NCBI GenBank assembly: GCA_031259505.1
Contig: JAIRLL010000020.1
Span: 1 to 11,283, forward strand
From: Tannerella sp.
Lineage (GTDB): Bacteria > Bacteroidota > Bacteroidia > Bacteroidales > Tannerellaceae
DNA length: 11,283 nucleotides
Direction: 5' to 3'
Shown here: in pieces, positions 1 to 7,487 of the stretch
How positions within the stretch are numbered: the stretch's first letter is position 1
Layout of the letters: each line of letters begins with the position of its first letter
Program-made: the position numbers and the translations under genes
The notes under the pieces: model-generated
Seen by the model: only the letters and a program-made list of their open reading frames with translations
What the model was told of the DNA's origin: nothing
The model's database searches: none

Positions 1-2172
1 GAAGTCGTCGTAGGGTTTGCCGGCGGCGAGGGCTTCGCGGAGCAGCGCGAGGGCTTCGTCGCAGGCGCCGATGTTTCCGTAGTCCATGACCATTTCGAGC
101 AGTTCCTGCCGGCGAACGATGCCGTCGCCTCTCGAATCGTCGGCCTCGGCAAGGAATCCGGCGCCGTTGCCGGAGAGCATCGACTGTTCGGCCTGCGCCC
201 AGTAGTCCAGCGGGTCTGTTTCGAATACTTTATGGAGCAGGGCGGCGGCTTCGGCCGGTTTGCCCAGTTTGCGGAGGAGGTAAGCTTTCAGGGTGAGCGC
301 CTTCGTATTCCGCACGTTGACGTTCAGCGAGGCGTCGATTGCTTCCAGGGCTTTGGCATAATCGCCCTGCGCGGAAGCAATCTGCGCGAGGGCGAAGAAG
401 GCGGGCGACTGAAATGTCGGATACCACGTCGCTTTCCAGAAGGCGTCGGCGGCCTCTTTCGGGCGTCTCTGCAACTGATAAACGACGCCCAGGTTGTACC
501 AGGCTTCCGGGTCTTTGACGACGGTGTAGTTTTTCGTCAGGCGCTCGATGGCCGTCAGCAGATGTTTTTCGGCCATCGCCCATTTCCCCCGGCGTGCGTA
601 GCGGGCGCCCACGACCGTGTTGACCCTCGAATCGGAAGAGTCGCGTTTCAGGGCTTCGCCGTAGAAATCCATCGGATCCAGCCGGGCGTTGTGAAACTGT
701 TCGATACGCAGGCCGGTCTGATACAGTTCCTCCACGGTTTCGTATTCCTTTGCCGGCCTGACCTGTTCGACGACTTCGGGCATCGGTTTTTCCTCCGGCC
801 TCGCCGGTTGCCAGGCGACCAGTTCCTTTCCGCCGGCGTCGCAGAGCGCTGCCCGCAGGCTGTAGCTGTCGGTTGCGGACGGGAGGTCGATTTCTTTGGC
901 GAACGGTTTGGACGGGTCGATGTCGACGGTTTGTTCGAAGAGCGTCTGTTCGCCGCTTTTCAGTATCGCTTTCGCATTTTTAAAAGCTGCCGTGGCGTTG
1001 AATCCGATAAAGACCTTGTCGGTCGCCGTGCGTTCGAGATTGACTGCGGCGTCGCGGTTGGCATGTTTCACGCCGCGTATTTCGCGGATCGGATACCACG
1101 TCTGGCTGAACTCGCGTATCTCGCCCGGCGCTATCCAGCTGTAGTCCGGCTGGTTGTCGGAGAACGCGCCCACCATCAGTTCCAGATAGGGGCCGTCGTG
1201 GTCGGACAGCATTTTGTCCCACATCTCGCCGCCGGGGTTGTTGCCCCAGAGGAAGAATTTCTTGCCGTTGACGATGTGATGATTGGCGACGTGCATCGTT
1301 CCGGCTTGTTTCGCGTGGTCGTAGCCGGCCAGAAAGTCGTCTTCGAAATTCCATGCGAAGATGGAGCGCGAGCCGGCGGTGAAGTTTTTCCACCAGCCCA
1401 GTTCCTTCTTTTCGCCCGAACCGCGGACAATCTCGCCTTCCGGCCAGGTGGTGAAGGCGACTTTGGAATGGTCGGTGCCGAACTGCGTCGAGGGCGGGAA
1501 GAGGACTTCGTAGTCTTCGCCGCAGTGTACGGATACATTCGCCCAGAAGAGCATGGACTGAACGAACGGGCTGCGATTCATGATTCGCACTTTTGCCTCG
1601 ACGAGGGAACGGTCGGGATACAGCGTTACGCCGATCGACCATTTGAAGCGGTGGCGCAGTTCGGTTTCGCCCACCCAGACGGTTTTGCTTCCGTCCGCAT
1701 TTTCTTCCATCTGCCAGTCGATGTCCATGAAACTCGACGGGCGGTGATGGTGCGGGAAATTCCACTCCACGCCTCCCGAAAGCCATGCGCCCAGCATACC
1801 TATCAATGCCGGCTTGATGCCTGTCTGACGGTAGAAGAACTCATAGTCGTTCGTCTTGTCCGTGGCCGAGAAAATCCGCCCGCCCAGTTCGGGTACGACG
1901 CAGACTTTTACGTAGTCGTTTTCGACGTACAGGGCTTCATAGGTCTTATCGGTTCTGTTATCCGTCAGGATGTCGATCAGGGGATAGGGATAGATGTGTC
2001 CCTGGGCGCCCTGGTAGGTTCGTCCGGTGAAGAAAATCGGGTTGACGTCGGGCGTGCCCGTCCGGTAGGCGGGCAGCGTCAGGGGTTTCTTTTCGAGCGT
2101 CACGCCCTGTGCGAAAACAGGTGTTGCGCCCGCACTCCATAAGAGGAGGATAGCTGACAGGATTCGTTTCAT
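1..2172 (-). CDS. Secreted DUF5107-like / TPR-repeat protein, 3'-truncated by window edge
   Basis: The frame is open for 724 codons from an ATG at 2172 and runs off the left edge, so the C-terminus is missing. The start is followed by a clear signal peptide (MKRILSAILLLWSAGATPVFAQ), which places the protein in the periplasm or beyond. Residues about 30-345 resemble the DUF5107 family, which I recall as having a galactose-mutarotase-like beta-sandwich fold; I could not verify this. Visible features there are a Trp/His-rich patch (GGVEWNFPHHHRPSSF, HHH at 141-143), an ANHHIVNG segment (HH 298-299) and YLELMVG (Glu331) before IAPGE. About 345-500 reads as beta-rich linker. About 500-680 contains TPR-like helical pairs, for example PEAWYNLGVVYQLQRR and YAKALEAIDASLNVN. 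From memory, family members are often near 1,100 residues, so about a third may be missing. It lies downstream of susC/susD, suggesting periplasmic glycan binding or processing, but no reaction can be assigned. It appears to have its own promoter. Confidence 0.85.
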   Translation of the reverse strand, partial: MKRILSAILLLWSAGATPVFAQGVTLEKKPLTLPAYRTGTPDVNPIFFTGRTYQGAQGHIYPYPLIDILTDNRTDKTYEALYVENDYVKVCVVPELGGRIFSATDKTNDYEFFYRQTGIKPALIGMLGAWLSGGVEWNFPHHHRPSSFMDIDWQMEENADGSKTVWVGETELRHRFKWSIGVTLYPDRSLVEAKVRIMNRSPFVQSMLFWANVSVHCGEDYEVLFPPSTQFGTDHSKVAFTTWPEGEIVRGSGEKKELGWWKNFTAGSRSIFAWNFEDDFLAGYDHAKQAGTMHVANHHIVNGKKFFLWGNNPGGEMWDKMLSDHDGPYLELMVGAFSDNQPDYSWIAPGEIREFSQTWYPIREIRGVKHANRDAAVNLERTATDKVFIGFNATAAFKNAKAILKSGEQTLFEQTVDIDPSKPFAKEIDLPSATDSYSLRAALCDAGGKELVAWQPARPEEKPMPEVVEQVRPAKEYETVEELYQTGLRIEQFHNARLDPMDFYGEALKRDSSDSRVNTVVGARYARRGKWAMAEKHLLTAIERLTKNYTVVKDPEAWYNLGVVYQLQRRPKEAADAFWKATWYPTFQSPAFFALAQIASAQGDYAKALEAIDASLNVNVRNTKALTLKAYLLRKLGKPAEAAALLHKVFETDPLDYWAQAEQSMLSGNGAGFLAEADDSRGDGIVRRQELLEMVMDYGNIGACDEALALLREALAAGKPYDDF

Positions 2173-2215
2173 ATAAACTATATTTAAAGATTTTGTTTGC
2201 TGCGCTTTTTTTTCG

Positions 2216-2246
2216 CAAAGTTACGTCATTATGTCGTTATTTTAAA
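2216..2246 (-). promoter_or_regulatory. Bacteroides-type sigma-A promoter for the DUF5107 gene
   Basis: Read on the minus strand, a -33 element TTTA (2246-2243; consensus TTTG) is followed after exactly 19 bp by TAACTTTG (2223-2216), a full match to the Bacteroides -7 consensus TAnnTTTG. The expected start of transcription is a few bases below 2216, giving a short AT-rich leader of roughly 35-40 nt before the ATG at 2172. The leader contains an A8 run (complement of 2206-2213). Position, spacing and orientation fit a housekeeping promoter serving this gene separately from susC-susD. The assignment is by consensus only. Confidence 0.65.
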
Positions 2247-2285
2247 GTATGCTTGATCGGAAAGTATTGGCAAGGAGTCCGGCAG

Positions 2286-2354
2286 GCGTTGACAAAGACG
2301 CTTTGTTCGCATTGACAAAAGCGCTTTGACCGCGTAGTCAAAAGCGCTTTGCGC
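2286..2354. repeat. Three contiguous 23-bp repeats with palindromic cores
   Basis: Three head-to-tail units occupy 2286-2308, 2309-2331 and 2332-2354 with an exact 23-bp period. The cores are GACAAAGACGCTTTG (2291-2305), GACAAAAGCGCTTTG (2314-2328) and GTCAAAAGCGCTTTG (2337-2351). Pairwise identity by eye is 17-18 of 23. Units 2 and 3 contain the perfect 10-bp palindrome AAAGCGCTTT. The array lies about 40 bp upstream of the -33 element of the DUF5107 promoter, and its third unit overlaps one arm of the susD terminator. An array of operator sites for a dimeric regulator is the natural reading. A family of dispersed intergenic repeats is the alternative. Confidence 0.8.
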
Positions 2355-2397
2355 GGGACGCTGTATGTGTTGACATGCAGGTCGTCGCCGCGCAAAG
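2340..2397 (-). terminator. Hairpin terminator after susD
   Basis: Twelve bases after the susD stop codon, the minus-strand transcript can form a long hairpin. A perfect 10-bp outer stem pairs CTTTGCGCGG (2397-2388) with CCGCGCAAAG (2356-2347). Inside it are GACG/CGTC (2386-2383 with 2360-2357), CTG/CAG (2380-2378 with 2363-2361) and ATGT/ACAT (2376-2373 with 2368-2365), closing on a 4-nt loop with small bulges. The stem is followed by CGC and TTTT (2343-2340). The short U-run makes it a moderate intrinsic terminator, and it could equally be a 3'-end stabilising structure for the susC-susD message. Confidence 0.7.
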
Positions 2398-2409
2398 TCT
2401 TTTGGATGT

Positions 2410-4011
2410 TTATCGTTTCAGGTTCGGATTCAGCATGGCGTCTCTGGAGGGGTATGGAGCGTACATCATGGCGTCGTTCCATGTGCCGGAGACTTCTACC
2501 TTTTCTTTACGGAAAACGCCGGGGGCGACTTCGATTTCGGGATTCTGTTTCCTGTATTCGAAATGATCCTTGACGCGGAACATGCGGAACATGTCGTGAT
2601 GTCGCGGCGCCAGGCTGCCCCACATGTATCCGCCAATCTCCCATCCGTGTTCGTCGTAAGCGGCTTCGGCCAGCCCTTCGGGGCTGAGGCTGCCGGAGGG
2701 GATCGGTTCGAGGCCGGCTCTTGTCCGGACGCGGTTCAACACTTCGTAGGCGAACGGGTCGTTCCCGCCCGAACGGCCGACGGCTTCGGCATACCAGCAA
2801 TAGACTTCCGAGAGGCGAATGGTCTTGTGAGATTTCTCGCCGGTCATACCGGCTTGCGAAACAGGTTTGGCAATGTCGAACTCCGTTCCGCGGGCGCCTT
2901 CGCAGGCAGCCAGATACCAGGGATTGCATACCGTTCGTCCTGTCGGCGTCCCGTAGTTGGGATCCCACCACCAGTCGCGCAATTCGCCTTTGAGCAGCGT
3001 CTTGGGTGCGAAGGTAGCTTCCTTGCGCGGGCCTTCGGGGAAGTTTTTCCAGAACTTGATCTCGGCGCCCGAATCGTGCCATCCGCCGCCATCCATGTCT
3101 TCGATGATGTCGCAATAGGTCGACATGGCCGCCTGGGTGGTCAGGTTGTAATAGGTGGCCAGCAGCACTTCGGTGTTCTTGTAGTTGTATTCCCAGGAGT
3201 GTACTTTCCAGTATTCGTCGAGCAGCTGGTAGTAGTATTCTCCGCGGTCGGAGGCGTCGATGACTTCTTTCGCCTTGGCGGCGGCCTGCGCGTAATATTC
3301 GGTTTTGTAGTACGGCCAGCCGGCATAGGAAAGGTAAATGTACGCCAGCGTGGCTTTGGCGGCGCCCCGGCTGACGGCGATGTTCATTCCGTTTTGCGCG
3401 TAGGGCGCGGCTGTCCACATGACGGGCAAGTCTGCTTCGGCGATTTTCAGGTCACTGATGGCCTGCTCCATGATTTCTTCGGGCGAGGCTACCGGCGCGT
3501 CGTAATCCATTAAATCTTCCAGGACAATGGGCACCTTTTCCCAGCAGCGGGACAGTTGAAAATAACAGAATCCCCGCCAGTAGGCGGCCTGGGCGATGGT
3601 TGTTTTTACTTTCTCGTTCAGGCGCGCATCGTCGCCCGTGAGCCGGCCGGCGTTGTTGATGATGTAATTGGCCGCTTTGATGACCTTGTAGGCCAGGTCC
3701 CAGGTGTTTTGCAGGCGCGAGCTGTTTTCGGAGACCTGACTGCGGTCAAATTCGCGGAAATCTTCCTTGTTGCTGGCCGGATGGGTCGTCAGATCGTCGC
3801 CGGCCCACATGTGAACCTGCCCTTCGTTGCGCGCCTGACGGTTGGCAACCTGCTTGTACAGGGCATTCAGCGCAAGGTCCAAATCGCTTTCGGTAGCGAA
3901 GAAGGTCGACTGGGATAACTGTCCCTTGGGATCTTCTTCGAGAAAGTCACTGCAGGAAAAGGTGGATAAAACCAGCAGTCCTGCCAGGATGTATGTATAT
4001 AAAGTTTTCAT
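2410..4011 (-). CDS. SusD/RagB-family outer-membrane nutrient-binding lipoprotein
   Basis: This 533-residue protein has a typical SusD length. It starts at an ATG giving a lipoprotein signal peptide with Cys20 in LSTFSC as the lipidation site, followed by the acidic SDFLEEDP segment typical of surface-exported Bacteroidota lipoproteins. The N-terminal SusD-like region includes STFFATESDLDLALNALYKQ (36-54 area) and AYWRGFCYFQLSRCWEKVPI (143-162), matching the family's RAYYYFxLxxxYGxVPL helix. The C-terminal SusD/RagB domain includes RLSEVYCWYAEA (399-410), LNRVRTRAGL (425-434) and the terminal YAPYPSRDAMLNPNL. It should form the lid of the SusC barrel on the cell surface and bind the oligomeric ligand. 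The gene is 31 bp downstream of susC and surely cotranscribed with it. The ligand cannot be read from sequence; a glycan is likely by family. Confidence 0.95.
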   Translation of the reverse strand: MKTLYTYILAGLLVLSTFSCSDFLEEDPKGQLSQSTFFATESDLDLALNALYKQVANRQARNEGQVHMWAGDDLTTHPASNKEDFREFDRSQVSENSSRLQNTWDLAYKVIKAANYIINNAGRLTGDDARLNEKVKTTIAQAAYWRGFCYFQLSRCWEKVPIVLEDLMDYDAPVASPEEIMEQAISDLKIAEADLPVMWTAAPYAQNGMNIAVSRGAAKATLAYIYLSYAGWPYYKTEYYAQAAAKAKEVIDASDRGEYYYQLLDEYWKVHSWEYNYKNTEVLLATYYNLTTQAAMSTYCDIIEDMDGGGWHDSGAEIKFWKNFPEGPRKEATFAPKTLLKGELRDWWWDPNYGTPTGRTVCNPWYLAACEGARGTEFDIAKPVSQAGMTGEKSHKTIRLSEVYCWYAEAVGRSGGNDPFAYEVLNRVRTRAGLEPIPSGSLSPEGLAEAAYDEHGWEIGGYMWGSLAPRHHDMFRMFRVKDHFEYRKQNPEIEVAPGVFRKEKVEVSGTWNDAMMYAPYPSRDAMLNPNLKR

Positions 4012-4042
4012 TTTTATTTAACTTTTCAGATGTTCAACAATA

Positions 4043-7000
4043 TTAAAAAGCAATCTTCATTCCAAGCGTATAACTCCTGGGTATGGGATAAGCGCCCATG
4101 TCTACTCCGAGCGGGTATCCGGTATTGTAGACTTCGGGATCATAGCCTTTATACTTGGTGAGGGTAAACAGATTCTGTACGCTCAGCGACAGCCGGACGT
4201 CGGCAAATCTTGTCATTTGCTTCGGGAAATAATAGGCGATACTCACGTTTTTGAGTTTCACGAACGAGGCGTCTTCGAGGTACTGGGTGGTGTTGCCGTA
4301 GGATTTGCCGGGCTGTTTCATGCTTTGATATTTGGCGTCGGCTTTGTTGGACACCATGTCCCAGTTTTCGTAATAGGCGTCGCGCAGGTTGATAAACATC
4401 GAAGGCCCTACAATGGCCGTCATCAGATACCGTTGCACGTCTAACCGCTGATAACCGATGGCGGAATTGAAAAAGGCGTTGAATTCAAAGTTTTTCCACG
4501 TGAGCGTGTTGTTCCAGCCGAATGTCCATGCCGGTTCCGCCTGTCCCATAATGAAACGGTCGGTACTTGCCGGATCGTCGGTCAGCGAACCGTCTGTCTT
4601 ACGAAACATGTTCACGCCGGTCTTCTCGTCTATCCCCGCCCAGTCGAATACGTAAAACGAACCGATCGGGTAGCCCGGTTTCAGGATGGTAGAAGCGGTA
4701 GCTACCCCGCTGAGATTGGCGCCAAGGATTTCCTCTTCGCCGGCAAGGTCGATTACTTCATTCCTTACATAGCCGCCGGCAAGCGTCGTTTCCCAGGAGA
4801 AATCCTTTGTCTGAACAGGAAAGGCGTCGATCGTCAGGTCGATACCGCTGTTTTTCACCTGCCCCTGGTTGACCCAGAACGTACCGCCGCCATTGTAGTA
4901 GGGAATATTTTTCTTGTTCAGCAGGTCTTTCGTATCTTTCAGGAACCAGTCCAGCGTGACGTTCAGCCGCTGGTTTAAAACGCTCAGTTCAAGTCCCACG
5001 TCATACTGGTTGGTTTTTTCCCACTGCACATCGGGCGTGGGCACCGAAGCCGCCCAGTAGCCGGTGTAGTTGTTTGCCGTACCCCAGGCTTCCGTGACGC
5101 TCGACATCATGCCCAGCGTTTCATACGAACCGATACCCTGGTTGCCGATGACACCGGCATTGGCGCGCAGCTTCAGTCGCTGTATAAAGTTCTGATCCTT
5201 CATGAAATCTTCTTCGCTGATATTCCATCCGACACCGGCCGTGGGGAAGTATCCCCATTTATTGCTGCCCTGAAAGTGTGAAGAACCGTCCGCACGCAGG
5301 GAGGCCGATGCCAGATACTTTCCTTTGTAGTTGTACTGTACGCGGCCGAGGGCGGAGGCCATCGAACTTTCGGAATAGCTGTTGGACGCGTTGCGGGTGG
5401 ATGCCAGCGCCACGTTCCAGTATCCCACCGTTTCGGTCAGCAGGTTGGAACCGGAAATGCCCATCGAACTCGACTGGCCGGAAGTTAATTCCCATACGGC
5501 GGTGGCGGTCAGGGAATGGTCGCCGAAATTTTTCACATACGTCAGGTTGTTCGTGTTCTGCCACGACAGGGAGTTGGATGTCGAATTGCTCATCCCGTTG
5601 ATTGCGCTGGACGAACGTTTGGTCGTATTGAACCCGTAGCCGAGATCATTTCCGTAGTTAATACCGCCCTGGATGGACAGCGTCAGGCCATCCATGATGG
5701 TGAAAAGCGCAACCACATTTCCATATACTCTATTGTTGAAGCTGTCGCTTGCTCCGTCTGCCAGTCCGGCGTACGGGCTGCCGTCAATACTGTTGTAAGG
5801 GTCCTGATTGTATTTTCCGGTTTCCGGATTTCTCAGCAGCATGGTCGGCGAATAAATCGTGACATGTGTGAAATCCAGACTTGTCCTTGCCGAATTGACT
5901 CTGGAGAGCCGCAAGTCCGTTGTCAGGCGGAACCATTTGGTGACCTCGGAGTCAATATTGGCGCGAATCTGATAGCGCTTGTATTTCGAGAAGACGGTGA
6001 TACCCGTCTGGTCGAGCACTTCACTTGATAACAGGTAATTCAAGGCCTTATTCCCGCCGGTGACGGTCAGGAAGTAGTCCTGCGTATGACCGGTCTGCGT
6101 CACCAGGTCCTGCCAGTCTATTCCCAGCGTACCGTTTTTATACTGCTGCAGGTCTGCATCGGAAATCGTCCCGGCGCCTCTGAGGTCATTCAGCGCCAGG
6201 GCATACTCGTAGGGGCTTAGTACATCGTACCGTTTGGCAAGATTCGAGACGCCCTGATTCGTTTCAAACGTGACCTGCGGCGTGCCTGTGCGTCCCTTTT
6301 TGGTGGTGATCAGGACGACGCCGTTTGCGCCGCGCGAACCGTAGATGGCCGTCGACGAAGCGTCTTTCAATACTTCAATGGATTCCACGTCGGACATATT
6401 ATAGGAGCCTGCCCCGATAATACCGTCTACGACATAGAGCGGGTCGTTACCCTTGTTCAGCGAAGTGGTACCGCGGACACGGATCTTGGCTCCGGAACCG
6501 ATGGCTCCTGTTGTGCTCATCACCTGTACGCCGCCTACGCGACCCTGCAGGGCTTTGTCCAGGCTAAGTATCGGTTCGGCGCTGAACTTCCGGCTCGACA
6601 GAGGGGATACGGCTCCGACAAGGTCGGATTTCTTCGCAGTACCGTAACCGATTACTACGACTTCCTCCAATGCCTGCTCGTCTTCTAACATAGTGATTAT
6701 TAGAGAATTGCCCCCCCCCACAAAGGCATTGACTTCCTGCGTAACATACCCTATGAAAGATACTTGCAGGACGGCGTTGTCCGAAACGTTCAGCGAGAAG
6801 TTGCCGTTCGCATCGGTCACCGTGCCGTTTGTCGTGCCTTTTTCGATGATGTTTGCACCGATAATCGGCTCGCTCCGCGTGTCGGATACCGTGCCGGTTA
6901 TTCGCCGGCCGGTTTGCAGCAGGGCGTCTTTTCCCACCGGAGGAGATGTTTCCCTGTAGATAATGATGTGCCTGTCCTTGATTTCATATTGCAGTTCCTG

Positions 7001-7303
7001 ATTTTTCAGGACTTTGTCGAGGATGGCTTCCACGGTCTGCTGACGTGCCTGTACGGATACGATTTCCTTCAGGTTTACGTCTCTGGTCAAATAGATAACG
7101 GAAAATTCGGAGTTTTTCTCAATCTCTTCAAAAACTGTAGCCAGTGTTTTGTTTTTCAGGCTCAGGTTAAAACGGACAGTCTGAGAGTAACTTGAATTTG
7201 CCATTATACCGGACACTGCGAGTGTCCAAAAGAGAAATATGTTTCTCGTTACAGTAATAATTTTGCGGCTCCATGATATGGCGGAGCCATTCTTTACGTT
7301 CAT
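4043..7303 (-). CDS. SusC/RagA-family TonB-linked outer-membrane transporter with STN signalling domain
   Basis: I choose the ATG at 7303 (1,086 residues). An upstream in-frame TTG at 7327 would add eight residues before the signal peptide. Order of parts: signal peptide (hydrophobic NIFLFWTLAVSGIMA, about 21-35), STN domain about 45-117, carboxypeptidase-regulatory-like beta-sandwich about 133-205 (ITGTVSDTRSEPIIGANI, GNFSLNV, FIGY), TonB-box region ALEEVVVIGYG (211-221), plug about 222-340 (IRVRGTTSLNKGNDPLYVVDG; SIEVLKDASSTAIYGSRGAN), then the barrel to the C-terminal strand YTLGMKIAF. It imports ligand bound by the adjacent SusD using TonB energy. The STN domain marks it as a transducer for the neighbouring FecR/sigma pair. 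It carries a G9 tract at codons 195-198, where loss of one G creates a stop within four codons. Confidence 0.95.
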   Translation of the reverse strand: MNVKNGSAISWSRKIITVTRNIFLFWTLAVSGIMANSSYSQTVRFNLSLKNKTLATVFEEIEKNSEFSVIYLTRDVNLKEIVSVQARQQTVEAILDKVLKNQELQYEIKDRHIIIYRETSPPVGKDALLQTGRRITGTVSDTRSEPIIGANIIEKGTTNGTVTDANGNFSLNVSDNAVLQVSFIGYVTQEVNAFVGGGNSLIITMLEDEQALEEVVVIGYGTAKKSDLVGAVSPLSSRKFSAEPILSLDKALQGRVGGVQVMSTTGAIGSGAKIRVRGTTSLNKGNDPLYVVDGIIGAGSYNMSDVESIEVLKDASSTAIYGSRGANGVVLITTKKGRTGTPQVTFETNQGVSNLAKRYDVLSPYEYALALNDLRGAGTISDADLQQYKNGTLGIDWQDLVTQTGHTQDYFLTVTGGNKALNYLLSSEVLDQTGITVFSKYKRYQIRANIDSEVTKWFRLTTDLRLSRVNSARTSLDFTHVTIYSPTMLLRNPETGKYNQDPYNSIDGSPYAGLADGASDSFNNRVYGNVVALFTIMDGLTLSIQGGINYGNDLGYGFNTTKRSSSAINGMSNSTSNSLSWQNTNNLTYVKNFGDHSLTATAVWELTSGQSSSMGISGSNLLTETVGYWNVALASTRNASNSYSESSMASALGRVQYNYKGKYLASASLRADGSSHFQGSNKWGYFPTAGVGWNISEEDFMKDQNFIQRLKLRANAGVIGNQGIGSYETLGMMSSVTEAWGTANNYTGYWAASVPTPDVQWEKTNQYDVGLELSVLNQRLNVTLDWFLKDTKDLLNKKNIPYYNGGGTFWVNQGQVKNSGIDLTIDAFPVQTKDFSWETTLAGGYVRNEVIDLAGEEEILGANLSGVATASTILKPGYPIGSFYVFDWAGIDEKTGVNMFRKTDGSLTDDPASTDRFIMGQAEPAWTFGWNNTLTWKNFEFNAFFNSAIGYQRLDVQRYLMTAIVGPSMFINLRDAYYENWDMVSNKADAKYQSMKQPGKSYGNTTQYLEDASFVKLKNVSIAYYFPKQMTRFADVRLSLSVQNLFTLTKYKGYDPEVYNTGYPLGVDMGAYPIPRSYTLGMKIAF
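6711..6719 (-). repeat. G9 homopolymer tract within the SusC gene
   Basis: The plus strand reads nine C, so the coding strand carries nine G spanning codons Val195-Gly198 (GTG GGG GGG GGC). It sits between the carboxypeptidase-regulatory-like domain and the TonB box. With eight G the frame reads GCA ATT CTC TAA and stops at once. With ten G the frame also leaves the SusC reading frame and stops later. The tract is intact and in frame here. It could be a slippage site for phase variation or simply a chance glycine run. Confidence 0.9.
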
Positions 7304-7350
7304 AATGACTTCTTTTTTTATTAACAATACTTTTTTCTTTTTTTTTCTTT

Positions 7351-7408
7351 GCAGCGGATTGTTTCTGTCTTCCGTGCGAAGGCAGTCGCCTCATTCTCCT
7401 TCCGCTGC
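7351..7408 (-). promoter_or_regulatory. Structured 5' leader of susC
   Basis: The 184 bp between fecR and susC (7304-7487) hold no supported gene. On the minus strand, GCAGCGGA (7408-7401) pairs perfectly with TCCGCTGC (7358-7351). Nested inside, CTGCCTTC (7385-7378) pairs with GAAGACAG (7372-7365) around a 5-nt loop, with one mismatch. The inner strand also carries AGGAGAATG. After the structure come A-rich tracts (A9 at 7346-7338 and A7 at 7319-7313) that lead to the ATG at 7303 and may help ribosome loading. No U-run follows, so it is not a normal terminator. I found no TAnnTTTG promoter here, which fits transcription from a sigma-factor-specific promoter or readthrough. Confidence 0.45.
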
Positions 7409-7487
7409 GAGAGGGGAAGAAGGCGTTTTTGTTTACGATATTACTTTCTTTTATTTTACCATAGGCGTGTTGTTTTAAGGGTTAATA

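Noticed and set aside
232..2142. Long plus-strand open frame (636 codons) opposite the DUF5107-TPR gene
   Set aside because: It is antisense to a frame with a signal peptide, DUF5107-like and TPR motifs. Its translation has no recognisable domain and is explained by the GC-rich codon use of the real gene.
2286..2354. Repeat array as a CRISPR
   Set aside because: The units are contiguous with a 23-bp period. There are no unique spacers of 30 bp or so, and no cas gene is nearby.
2237..2482. 81-codon minus-strand frame across the susD 3' end and the repeat array
   Set aside because: It runs through the terminator hairpin and the palindromic repeats and overlaps susD in another frame. No protein motif is seen.
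2563..3513. Plus-strand open frame (316 codons) opposite susD
   Set aside because: It is antisense to a clear SusD-family gene, and its translation lacks known motifs.
7304..7327. TTG at 7327 as the susC start
   Set aside because: The ATG at 7303 gives a normal signal peptide and follows AAAAAAAGAAG. The extra eight residues add nothing recognisable.
7167..7394. 75-codon minus-strand frame starting after AGGAGA in the susC leader
   Set aside because: It overlaps the susC start in another frame, and its first part is mostly Lys/Arg from the A-rich leader. The Shine-Dalgarno-like string is tempting, but such strings predict starts poorly in Bacteroidota. I kept only the RNA structure.
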